Shown here: piece after piece, positions 20,117 to 28,998 of the stretch
Numbering within the stretch: position 1 is the first letter of the stretch
How the letters are laid out: each line of letters begins with the position of its first letter
The notes under the pieces: model-generated
Databases searched by the model: none
Told to the model about the DNA's origin: nothing
The model's input: the letters and a program-made list of their open reading frames with translations, nothing else
Program-made: the position numbers and the translations under genes
From: Chloroflexota bacterium
Lineage (GTDB): Bacteria > Chloroflexota > UBA11872
Direction: 5' to 3'
Assembly (NCBI GenBank): GCA_022825895.1
Contig: JAJDVX010000041.1
Location: 1 to 64,000, forward strand
Length of the DNA stretch: 64,000 nt

Positions 20117-20857
20117 GTGATGCCGCAGCGCCTTCGGCGGGAACTCTTCACGCTGCGCGGCTTGCTGTTCGTGTTGCTGGGCGTGCTGGCGCTGGCGGTG
20201 GGGGCGCTTCTGCTGGCGATGTTGGCCACGCAACCGGGAGCTGCCGGGCCGGTGGCGAGCGGCGGGCCGGCGCCGGCCGCGCCAGCAGGGTCGCGCTCGG
20301 GCCCGCTGAGCGACGACGCGGCGGCGGCCGAGGCGGCGCCGACGCGGCGTCCGCTGATTCGGCTGCCGACGCGACCGCCACCGGCCGAGATCGCGGCGGT
20401 CGCGATGCTCCCGAGCAACCTGGTCGACGATGCGGACTTGCGCACGTTTCTGCGCGAGGCGGACCAGATGATTGCGGTACTCGATCCAGCCACGGGCTAC
20501 CTGGGGATGCTGGCGACGCAGGCGCTGCGGGACGAGACCTCGAGGTTGCGGGTGATTGCGGAGAGCGGCGGCGCGGCCGCGGCGCTTGCCGAGATTCGCC
20601 CGGTTCGCTCGACGTCCGAGCTGCCGGCTGACGCCCAGACGCTGGCGCTGTTGCTGCGGTCAATCCTGGTGTCGAGCGCGGCCGGGCAGCAAAGCCTGCT
20701 GGACAGCGTTTCCGGACAGCCGGCGATCACCGAGCGGATTCAAGCGGCCCGGGAAGCGCGGGCCCTGGGCCGTTTCCTTGAGATTCACGACGCGCTGGCG
20801 TTTGGGGCGGAGTTGCGCAATCACCTGGTGCTGTCGACGTCGATCGATCGTCCCTAG
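20117..20857 (+). CDS. Membrane-anchored hypothetical protein
   Basis: N-terminal hydrophobic helix LLFVLLGVLALAVGALLLAML then Pro/Ala-rich linker; no domain recognised. Confidence 0.6.
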   Translation: MMPQRLRRELFTLRGLLFVLLGVLALAVGALLLAMLATQPGAAGPVASGGPAPAAPAGSRSGPLSDDAAAAEAAPTRRPLIRLPTRPPPAEIAAVAMLPSNLVDDADLRTFLREADQMIAVLDPATGYLGMLATQALRDETSRLRVIAESGGAAAALAEIRPVRSTSELPADAQTLALLLRSILVSSAAGQQSLLDSVSGQPAITERIQAAREARALGRFLEIHDALAFGAELRNHLVLSTSIDRP

Positions 20858-22650
20858 CCAGCGGCCGGCTCGATCTCGGGTAGCTGCCAGGACTCAATAG
20901 CGCGTTCGGCGTTGGCCGTCAGGAGAAGGTTGGCGGCAGGCGCGGCGGCGACGGCGCGAATTTCAGACGAGGTGACGAGCTGTCCGAGTTGCGCGCCGTC
21001 GGCACGGATGACGACGAGCGTGCGTTCGGACGTCTGCGCGATCACGTAGTCATTGGTGACGAGCAGCCGTTCGACCGCAAGACCGGGAATCTGCCAGAGT
21101 TGGGTGCCGGTGAGGCTGAAGGCGCCGAGCCCGTTGGGGCCGGCCAGCACGATGGTGTCGTTCCCGGGCATGCGCATCGCGGCGGTGGAGGGGTAGCCGA
21201 TCTGCCAGACGAGATCGCCGCGGGCACTATCGAAGATCAGCGAGCTCTGATTCGTCACGGCGACCGTGTGTTCGCCGGACCGGGTGAACAGCACGTTGTG
21301 CAGCTCGCCGTCGACGCCGAACCGCTGGTCCAGGTTTCCGGCCGGTGTTATGAGAACGATCTGGTTCTCGCCCTGCTTTGAGGAGGCGACGGCCACGGTG
21401 CCCGTCCGCGGATTGAGCGCCACGCCGGCGGCGCTGATGTAGGACTGCGTGGGACCCCAGCGCTGCCCATTTCGATCGAAGGCGAACACGTGCCCCAGCC
21501 CGCTGGCATTGGTCGAGCGGGCCACCAGCCAACTACCGTCCGGCGCAAAGACGACGTCCTCGAGCAGCTGATTGTCGGGACGTGCCGGCGACCTCCAGAT
21601 CGGCGCACCTGCCGAGTCAAGCAGCATGAGGTCGAAGCCATGCGCGGCCATGAGTGCCCCGTCCGCCGACACGGCGGCGCGCGACAGCGGAACCCGCAGG
21701 TTGTTGGACCAGCGCGATTCGCCGGCAGGCCCGAAGACCTGGACCGCGCCGTTGCGGGCTATGGCGACGACAGGATCTCCCCGGGCCGACGTGGCGAGGC
21801 CGGTGATGTCAAAGTCGGTTCTGGCCAGCCAGGCCCGCTCGGTCCAGCGGCCGGCCGCGGGAGCGCGAAGTTCGCTTACGGAAAACGCGAGGTCGACGAC
21901 GTCCTCAATGCGAGTCGCGAAATTCTCAAGTTGCCAGGCGCGAGCCGCGGCGTCGGCTTCGTTGGGCGTGGGAAAACGCCCGGCCTCCACCCAGCGCGGA
22001 TAGACGCGGGACATCCGGATGACGGGGAGGCGCTGCCCGATGCGCGCCCGGGCCTCGGCTTCATCCGTAAAGGGGCCGACCAACACGGCGAGCATGGGGA
22101 CGCGGAGGGCCTGGATGCGGAATGCGCCGAGCTCGTCGACGGTCTTGAGCAGCCAGTCCTTGGTTCGGCCCTGATCAAGGGCTTCGGCGAAGGCCTCAAT
22201 CGCGGCGCGGGCGCGTTGCTGCAGGGTAAGGACGTGCACGAGGCGCTCGGGCTGCTCGGAGTCGCGGTAGGCGCGAACCGTTGGGATGATTTCGACGAGC
22301 GCGTCGACGGCGATCGTAAGGTGCTGGTGGGCGACGGCGGCCGACGCCGGGGGGCTGAGCGGCACCAGGCCTTGCCCCAACGTCCCGATCGAGTCGAATC
22401 GAGCCTCGGCGGCAGCGGCAAACTGGTCGGCCGTCTGTGATCCGGCGCCCAGTTCGCGGATGTTGAGTTCGAACGTGCGCACGACCTCGAGCGCCCCGGT
22501 CGCGACCTTGAGGGCCGGCTCCCAGTAGGGGCGTGCGGTGAGCCGCGCCGAGCGGGAGGCGGCCTCGCCGCAGGCGGTGAGCACGGCGGCCAGGCCGGTC
22601 GCGACAACGAAGGCCCGCCGGGACACCGCGGTGCGCCGCCCCTCCGACAT
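20854..22650 (-). CDS. Putative Tat-exported beta-propeller lipoprotein
   Basis: SRRAFVVATGLAAVLTAC; C-terminal WD40/PQQ-like repeats (ISAAGVALNPRTGTVAVASS). Confidence 0.7.
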   Translation of the reverse strand: MSEGRRTAVSRRAFVVATGLAAVLTACGEAASRSARLTARPYWEPALKVATGALEVVRTFELNIRELGAGSQTADQFAAAAEARFDSIGTLGQGLVPLSPPASAAVAHQHLTIAVDALVEIIPTVRAYRDSEQPERLVHVLTLQQRARAAIEAFAEALDQGRTKDWLLKTVDELGAFRIQALRVPMLAVLVGPFTDEAEARARIGQRLPVIRMSRVYPRWVEAGRFPTPNEADAAARAWQLENFATRIEDVVDLAFSVSELRAPAAGRWTERAWLARTDFDITGLATSARGDPVVAIARNGAVQVFGPAGESRWSNNLRVPLSRAAVSADGALMAAHGFDLMLLDSAGAPIWRSPARPDNQLLEDVVFAPDGSWLVARSTNASGLGHVFAFDRNGQRWGPTQSYISAAGVALNPRTGTVAVASSKQGENQIVLITPAGNLDQRFGVDGELHNVLFTRSGEHTVAVTNQSSLIFDSARGDLVWQIGYPSTAAMRMPGNDTIVLAGPNGLGAFSLTGTQLWQIPGLAVERLLVTNDYVIAQTSERTLVVIRADGAQLGQLVTSSEIRAVAAAPAANLLLTANAERAIESWQLPEIEPAAG

Positions 22651-22657
22651 GCGAGTG

Positions 22658-23995
22658 TCAGCCCGGTGCGTTGGCGACCGCCGTGCCTCGCAGCGACCAG
22701 GGAGTCGCCGCGGTGATTCTGACGGCGCGCAGATCACCGGCATCGAGTCCGACCCGATGGGGGATGAACACCAGCTTGTTGGTGCGGGTGCGGCCCCGCC
22801 AGCGTGGACCTTCGCCGTCGCCCTTGCCCGGCGTCAGTTCTTCCAACAGAACCTCAGTCGTCTTGCCCAGGTATCCGCGGTTGATGTCCTCGGCGACGAC
22901 GGTCTGCTCGCGTTCGATGCGATGGAGCCGCCGCAGTTTTTCCTCCCGCGGGACGTCGTCGGCCCATTCGGCGGCAACGGTTCCCTTTCTGGGCGAAAAG
23001 GCCGCGACATGCACCTGATCGAAGCGCAAGTCTCGGACCATTTGCCAGGAGTTCCGGAAGTGCGCCTCCCGCTCCCCGCAGAAACCGACAATGATGTCGG
23101 TGGTGAGCGCCACGCCGGGGACGGTGGCGCGCAGCATCGCGACGGTGTCGCGGTAGAAGCCCGCGGAGTAGCCGCGGGCCATGCGCTTGAGCACCCAGTC
23201 GTCACCGGACTGGACCGGAAGATTGATTTCCTCGCAGACGCCCGGAATGTCACGCATGGCCTCGGCCAGCGCCCGAGTCATAAAGCGCGGGTGGGCGGTG
23301 GTGAAGCGAATCCGCTCGATGCCTTCCACGGCGTCCACGGCTTCGAGGATGTCGGGCAGGGCCGTGCCGTCAAGGTCGAAGCCGTAGGCGTTGACGATCT
23401 GGCCGAGCAGAACGATCTCGCGTGCGCCTTCGTCGCGGAAACGGCGGACCTCATCGAGGATCTCGGCGAGCGGCCGGCTGCGCTGGGCGCCGCGCCGAAA
23501 CGGCACGATGCAGTAGGTGCAGCGCTTGTCGCAGCCGTAGATCACGTTGACGAAGCGGGAGACGGCGCCGGCGCCGGGGGCGGGCTGCGCTTCGACGTCC
23601 TCGTAGGCGGGCGCGTCGGCGGGGGCGGCGCGGGCCAGCCGGGCGAGCAGGGGCTCGGCATTGAGCGTGTCGAACAGCACGTCCACGGGATCGAGATGGG
23701 GCGCCAGTTCGTCTTCGTCGGCGTGGACGGTGCAGCCGGTAAGGCCGACGACGAGGTGGGGTTTGGCTTTCTTGAGCCCCTTGAGCATGCCGAGCATGCC
23801 CCAGACCTTGCGGTCGGCGTTGTCGCGAACGGCGCAGCCGTTCACCACCACGGCCGTCGCATCAGCCAGCGTGCCGGCGGGCGTGTGGCCGGCGCGGCGC
23901 AGTTCGCGCTGAATCCGTTCGCCATCGGCGCGATTCATCTGGCAGCCGATGGTCCAGATGAACACGCGGTGGGCGGGAAGCAGTGTCGGCGGCAT
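22658..23995 (-). CDS. miaB: tRNA-2-methylthio-N6-dimethylallyladenosine synthase (MiaB family)
   Basis: FIWTIGCQMNRADGE; radical SAM YGCDKRCTYCIVPFRRG; C-terminal TRAM-like region. Confidence 0.88.
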   Translation of the reverse strand: MPPTLLPAHRVFIWTIGCQMNRADGERIQRELRRAGHTPAGTLADATAVVVNGCAVRDNADRKVWGMLGMLKGLKKAKPHLVVGLTGCTVHADEDELAPHLDPVDVLFDTLNAEPLLARLARAAPADAPAYEDVEAQPAPGAGAVSRFVNVIYGCDKRCTYCIVPFRRGAQRSRPLAEILDEVRRFRDEGAREIVLLGQIVNAYGFDLDGTALPDILEAVDAVEGIERIRFTTAHPRFMTRALAEAMRDIPGVCEEINLPVQSGDDWVLKRMARGYSAGFYRDTVAMLRATVPGVALTTDIIVGFCGEREAHFRNSWQMVRDLRFDQVHVAAFSPRKGTVAAEWADDVPREEKLRRLHRIEREQTVVAEDINRGYLGKTTEVLLEELTPGKGDGEGPRWRGRTRTNKLVFIPHRVGLDAGDLRAVRITAATPWSLRGTAVANAPG

Positions 23996-24042
23996 CGAAC
24001 GATTGGAACCTTGCGCAGCGGCCGAGGGCCGAAGTGCCACGC

Positions 24043-24051
24043 TGGTATGAT
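24043..24051 (+). promoter_or_regulatory. Candidate extended -10 promoter
   Basis: TGG-TATGAT just upstream of miaB's divergent partner. Confidence 0.4.
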
Positions 24052-24111
24052 AGCGGTCCGGGGTATGCGCACCGGATACGCAGTCTGGACGGTGATTTTC
24101 TGCGCTCCCGA

Positions 24112-24312
24112 TTGACGCTTCTCCGCCGCCCGGCCGTTATGGCGTTTCTTGTTCTGGCGACGGTTCTGACGGCCCTGGTTTTCATGGTCTCGGTCGGACG
24201 GTCGCTGGGCGCGGCGCAGTATGCCGGGCTGGTGGCGGTGGCCGTGGTGACGGCGGCGTTTGCCGTGGGACTGATGTACGCCGACGCGGATTCGGACGAT
24301 TCGGCGTCGTAG
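24112..24312 (+). CDS. Small two-TM membrane protein (start uncertain)
   Basis: AFLVLATVLTALVFMVSVGRSLGAAQYAGLVAVAVVTAAFAVGLMYADADSDDSAS. Confidence 0.45.
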   Translation: MTLLRRPAVMAFLVLATVLTALVFMVSVGRSLGAAQYAGLVAVAVVTAAFAVGLMYADADSDDSAS

Positions 24313-24313
24313 C

Positions 24314-25159
24314 GTGGCGGGCATGACCGTGGTGACGGGCGCCGGCGGTCAGCTGGGCATCGAACTCGCGCGGCGGCTGGACGCGCAGACCGCGGTGACG
24401 CTGAACCGCCCGCAACTTGACATAACCGACGCTCGACTTGTCGAGCGAACGCTGGGCGAGATTGCGCCACGCCTGATCATCCACGCGGCGGCGGCGACGA
24501 ACGTCGACGGCTGCGAGCGCGACCGGGCCGAGGCGTACCGGATAAACGCGGTCGGGACGTGGAATGTGGCGCGGGCGGCCGCGCGGGCCGGCGCGGCGAT
24601 GGTGTACGTGAGTACGAACTACGTCTTTGACGGCAAGAAACTGGGTCCCTACCTGGAATACGACGACGCCTCGCCGCTGAGCGCCTACGGCTGGACCAAG
24701 CTCCACGGCGAACGGGCGGCGCGCCAGGTGGTCGACCGGCTCTACGTCGTACGAACAAGCTGGCTCTACAGCCGGTGGGGCCACAATTTCCTCAGCCGCC
24801 TGACGAACCTGGACGCTTCCGACGGACCCCTGCGGTACGTGGGCGACCAGGTTGCCAATCCGACAAATGCCGGCGACCTGGCCGCCGCGATCCTGGAGCT
24901 GTCAACGACGGAGGCGTTCGGCGTGCACCACCTGGTGAACGAGGGGGCTACCAGCTGGTACGGCTGGGCAGCGGCCGTGTTGGCGGGGCTGGGACGCGCC
25001 GACATCGCGTTGGAAGAGATCAGCGCGGACGAGTTTCCGCGGGCGGCGGCGGTGCCAACGAATGCCGAACTGGCCAATGAGACGGCGCGCGCCGTTGGCG
25101 TGACGCTGCGTCCGTGGAGCGATGCCCTGACGGCGCATCTTCGCGAGGTCGCCGCCTAG
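24314..25159 (+). CDS. rmlD: dTDP-4-dehydrorhamnose reductase-like SDR
   Basis: TGAGGQLGIELARRL; VYVSTNYVFDGKK; YGWTKLHGE; start may be 24323. Confidence 0.85.
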   Translation: MAGMTVVTGAGGQLGIELARRLDAQTAVTLNRPQLDITDARLVERTLGEIAPRLIIHAAAATNVDGCERDRAEAYRINAVGTWNVARAAARAGAAMVYVSTNYVFDGKKLGPYLEYDDASPLSAYGWTKLHGERAARQVVDRLYVVRTSWLYSRWGHNFLSRLTNLDASDGPLRYVGDQVANPTNAGDLAAAILELSTTEAFGVHHLVNEGATSWYGWAAAVLAGLGRADIALEEISADEFPRAAAVPTNAELANETARAVGVTLRPWSDALTAHLREVAA

Positions 25160-26125
25160 GTGACGGCCAGTGGCGGCGCGGACTCGCCGCGCTGGACGGT
25201 CTTGATTCCGACCTGGAACGGGCGGCATCTGCTGGAGGAAGCGCTGGGCGGCCTGGATGCGCAGGTGCTGCGGGACTTCGAGGTGATCGTGGTGGACGAC
25301 GGTTCCGATGACGACACGGTGGCCTGGATGCGCTCGCAGCGTCCGGCCGACCGGGTCGTGGAGCTGCCGAGTCAGCGAGGTCTGGCGGCGGCGCTCAACC
25401 GAGGGATTGCGGTCGCGCGCGGGCGGTTTATCGCGCTGCTCAATAATGACGCGGTGCCGGACCCCGGGTGGCTGGCCGCCCTGGACCGTGCGTTCGCGAC
25501 GTCGCCCACGGCCAGTTTCCTGGCGTCGCGGATTCTGCTCTACGACGATCCATCGCGCCTGCACGCCGCCGGCGACACGTACGGCCGCGATGGGCTGCCG
25601 GGCAATCGCGGGGTCTGGCAGCCGGACGGACCGATGTACCGCGAGCCGCGCGAGGTTTTTGGCGCGTGCGCGGCGGCGGCGGCCTATCGGCGCGAACTGT
25701 TCGACGACATCGGCGTGTTCGACGAGGACCTGGTGATGTACTGCGAAGACGTTGATCTGGACTGGCGCGCGCAGATGGCGGGGCATCGATGCCGGTACGT
25801 GCCGGACGCCGTGGTGTGCCATCGCCTGAGCGCCACGGCGGGCGGACCGATTGCCAGCTACCTGGTCGCGCGCAATCGACCGCTGGTGGCCGTGATGAAC
25901 ATGCCCGGGTTTCTCTGGCGACGCGGGTGGTGGCGGATTGCGTGGGCTCAGCTTAAACTGGCGGTTGCGGCGTTTCGGGCGATTCAGGGGCGGGCGGCGC
26001 GCGCCACACTGGCGGGCCAGGTGGCATCGTTTGCGCACCTTCCCCGGGCCTGGAGCAAGCGGTCGCGCCGCCAGCGTTCACGCCGTGTAGCCGACGACTA
26101 TATCGACGCCTTGCTTGAGCGTTGA
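25160..26125 (+). CDS. Family 2-like glycosyltransferase
   Basis: TVLIPTWNGRHLLEEALGGL; VIVVDDGSDDDT; ALLNNDAVPDPGWL. Confidence 0.9.
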   Translation: MTASGGADSPRWTVLIPTWNGRHLLEEALGGLDAQVLRDFEVIVVDDGSDDDTVAWMRSQRPADRVVELPSQRGLAAALNRGIAVARGRFIALLNNDAVPDPGWLAALDRAFATSPTASFLASRILLYDDPSRLHAAGDTYGRDGLPGNRGVWQPDGPMYREPREVFGACAAAAAYRRELFDDIGVFDEDLVMYCEDVDLDWRAQMAGHRCRYVPDAVVCHRLSATAGGPIASYLVARNRPLVAVMNMPGFLWRRGWWRIAWAQLKLAVAAFRAIQGRAARATLAGQVASFAHLPRAWSKRSRRQRSRRVADDYIDALLER

Positions 26126-26143
26126 CGCAGGTGGAGGACAGCG

Positions 26144-26518
26144 ATGGGGATTTTCCGGCGACTCTTCGGCGGCGGCAGCGGGGAACCGAAGGAACCCGTC
26201 GACAGCGCGTGGCACTTCTACGTGAAGAGCAAGTACGCGGACGAGATCATCGACATCCGGGTGGACCCGAATGCCGACCTGTCGCCGGAGTTCGACGGAC
26301 CGGGTGACAGCGCCTCCCATTACACGACGAACAAGGACATCATTGGGGCCAAGAGTTTCCGAACCATCAACCTTTACCTCGTCTTCGACTCCAGCCGGGC
26401 GTTTACCGGCGACTACACGATCGAGGGCGGTGAACTGGTCGATCAGGCGGCCTACGATGCCTGGAAGGCACGAGAGACAGCCGGAAGCAGCGGCGACGGC
26501 GGCACGGACGAGGGATAG
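26144..26518 (+). CDS. Conserved hypothetical protein (124 aa)
   Basis: Intact ORF with ATG after GGAGG-like SD; MGIFRRLFGGGSGEPKEP...IRVDPNADLSPEFDGPGD. Confidence 0.7.
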   Translation: MGIFRRLFGGGSGEPKEPVDSAWHFYVKSKYADEIIDIRVDPNADLSPEFDGPGDSASHYTTNKDIIGAKSFRTINLYLVFDSSRAFTGDYTIEGGELVDQAAYDAWKARETAGSSGDGGTDEG

Positions 26519-26548
26519 CTCGCCAAGATTCTTTCGGGCGCCGGCGCG

Positions 26549-27934
26549 GTGACCGTTGCCCGGGCGCCCAACGGGCGGGCATGGCTGACGGCGCTCGCGG
26601 CGCTGGCCGCTGCCGCCTTCCTGGCGGGCCTGCTGAGCGGCGCACGGCCGCCGCCGGCCGCGATGGCGGGAGGCATTGCCGTCCTGGGCGCGCTCGTCGG
26701 ATTCGCGCGTCCGGCGGGTGGACTCGCCGCGGCGCTGCTGCTGGCGTTGCTGGCGCCGTTTCTGGTCGTGCCGCAACGAATCGGTGTGCAACCACCGGTG
26801 CTGGACGTGGTGGTTGCGGCGACCTCCCTGGGCATTGCGGTGCAGGCGATTCGGCGTGGACGCGGCGTTGTGCGCGCGTGGCCGCGGATTCCGCGCTGGC
26901 TTGTGCTCGTCGTGGCGCTGGGGGCGGTGCTGCCGTTGGCGTCGGGCGCGGCAGCTTATGCCGCGTCGAGCGACAGGGACGCGACGCAGGTTGCGGTCAA
27001 GATGTCCCTGTACGGGCTGACGCCGCTGATGGTGGCGCTTACCTGCCGTTCGGCCAACGTCTACCGGCGCGCCACAACGCTGGTGGTTGCGGCGACCGGG
27101 TTGCAGGCGCTGACCGCCATTGGCCTTCACCTCGCGGGGCCCGGCGGCATTGAGGCGCTGCGGTCGTTGGCCGCGGCGGGATACCCGTCCACGAATGTCG
27201 CGCGGTTTCTCCCGGATGAAACCACGCGTCGCGCCACGGGCCTTCTGGTCGACCCCAACGTCCTGGGCGTCACCCTGGCGGCCGCGCTGCCGTTTGGCTT
27301 GACGTGGTTTGGGCGCGGCGGTCGCCGCGCGGCTTTCGGAGCGGCGGCCGTGATGGTGATTGGCCTGGCATTGGCGCTGACGATTTCGCGAGCGAGTTGG
27401 ATTGCCGCCACCGTGGGGCTTCTGATCTGGCTGGCGCTGGTCCGACCGCGGGCGGCCGCTCTGGCGGCGGCGCTGCTGGGCGGCGCCGTGTTGGTTGCGC
27501 CGGTGGATCCCTTCGAGCGAATTCGCCAGGGGCTCCTTGGCGCCGACCGCTCCGGGGCGCTGCGAATCGGCGAGATTCGCGAGGCCACGCGGGTTATCAG
27601 CCGGTTCCCGCTGCTGGGCGTGGGCTACGGCGACGCCCCGCATCCGGACATTTTTGCGGGCGTATCGAATGCGTGGTTGTGGCTGGCCGAGCGCGCGGGC
27701 ATCGCGGCGGCGCTGGCGCATCTGGCCCTGGTGGGCGGCGCGGCCCTGACGGCTGTGCGGACCAATGCCGCCGATCCGGCCTTGCGGCCGCCGCTGGCTT
27801 CACTGGCGGCGTTTGCCGCGGCCGGCGTGTTTGATCACCACATCGTGAGCTTTCCGCACCTGGTGTTTCTGTTGGGCGGGCTCGCGGGACTGATCGCGGC
27901 CCGTGCGTCCGACTCCGAGGCGCGCGCGGCTTGA
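26549..27934 (+). CDS. O-antigen ligase/polymerase-like membrane protein
   Basis: ~10 hydrophobic segments; NVLGVTLAAALPFGL, SRASWIAATVGLLIWLAL, LGVGYGDAPH; inside glycosyltransferase cluster. Confidence 0.75.
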   Translation: MTVARAPNGRAWLTALAALAAAAFLAGLLSGARPPPAAMAGGIAVLGALVGFARPAGGLAAALLLALLAPFLVVPQRIGVQPPVLDVVVAATSLGIAVQAIRRGRGVVRAWPRIPRWLVLVVALGAVLPLASGAAAYAASSDRDATQVAVKMSLYGLTPLMVALTCRSANVYRRATTLVVAATGLQALTAIGLHLAGPGGIEALRSLAAAGYPSTNVARFLPDETTRRATGLLVDPNVLGVTLAAALPFGLTWFGRGGRRAAFGAAAVMVIGLALALTISRASWIAATVGLLIWLALVRPRAAALAAALLGGAVLVAPVDPFERIRQGLLGADRSGALRIGEIREATRVISRFPLLGVGYGDAPHPDIFAGVSNAWLWLAERAGIAAALAHLALVGGAALTAVRTNAADPALRPPLASLAAFAAAGVFDHHIVSFPHLVFLLGGLAGLIAARASDSEARAA

Positions 27935-28998
27935 GAACCGTTGCGCTGGACGGGCGAATGCTCCGCCACGATCGGGCGGGCATCGGTCGCTACATCTGGC
28001 GGTTGCAGGAGGCGCTGGCCGCGCTTCCGCGGCAGGCCATGGATCTTGCGTTGCTGGTGGACCGGCGCGGCGGGCTGCCGGGCAAACCCGCGCTGCGGGC
28101 GCGGCCGGTTTTTGCCCCAGTGCGGGGCCGGCCGGAACGGATCCTGCTGCCGCACGCACTGCGCGGGGCCGACCTGGCGCACTTTCCAGATCATGGAATC
28201 CCCGACGGATGCACGTGTCCGGCGGTGGTGACGGTTCACGACATTTCGTTCCTGACGCACCCCGAGACTCATTCCGCTACCAGCCGACGCTATTACGAAC
28301 GCGCGATTCAGACTCTTCGGCGCGCGCGAGCAGTGATCGTTCTCTCGAAGCACGCGCGAGCGGCGCTGGTGGGTCGGGGTCTTGCGGACGCCGCGCAGGT
28401 GACAGTTATTCCGAATGCGCCGGGTCTGCCGGCACCAGGGCCAGGGTTGAGATCCCGGGCCTGGCCCGCGCCGTATGCGCTGATGGTTGGAACGATTCAA
28501 CCGCGCAAGAACATTGCCCTGGCGGCGCGCGCCTATGCCGCAGCGGCGTTTGCCCGGCGCGCAACGCTGCTGATTGCCGGGTCCATTGGCTACCGTGGGC
28601 CGGAGATCGTCCGCGCCGTGCAGGACGAGCACGGCGCCGGATCCGTGCGGTTTCTGGGCCGGGTGAGCGACGACATGCTGGTTCGCCTGCTGGCCCAGGC
28701 GGAGTTTCTGCTGATGCCGTCGCTCGACGAAGGGTTCGGTCTGCCGGCAGTGGAGGCCATGTCGTGCGGGACGCCTGTCATCGCGGCGCGGGCGGGCCCC
28801 GTGCCGGACGTCGTGGGCGACGCTGCGGTGCTCATCGAGCCCGATGACCGCGAGGCGCTGACCGCGGCCATCGATCGACTGGGCGACGACGCGGAACTGC
28901 GCGCCGCGCTTGGCGCGCGCGGCCGAGCCCGGTCCGCTGCGTTCAGCTGGGAGCGAACGGCGCGCGCGACGCTGGCGGTGTACGAGGCCCACGCATGA
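27931..28998 (+). CDS. GT4-like glycosyltransferase
   Basis: GTIQPRKNIALAARAY; LMPSLDEGFGLPAVEAMSCGTPVIAA. Confidence 0.9.
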   Translation: MRTVALDGRMLRHDRAGIGRYIWRLQEALAALPRQAMDLALLVDRRGGLPGKPALRARPVFAPVRGRPERILLPHALRGADLAHFPDHGIPDGCTCPAVVTVHDISFLTHPETHSATSRRYYERAIQTLRRARAVIVLSKHARAALVGRGLADAAQVTVIPNAPGLPAPGPGLRSRAWPAPYALMVGTIQPRKNIALAARAYAAAAFARRATLLIAGSIGYRGPEIVRAVQDEHGAGSVRFLGRVSDDMLVRLLAQAEFLLMPSLDEGFGLPAVEAMSCGTPVIAARAGPVPDVVGDAAVLIEPDDREALTAAIDRLGDDAELRAALGARGRARSAAFSWERTARATLAVYEAHA

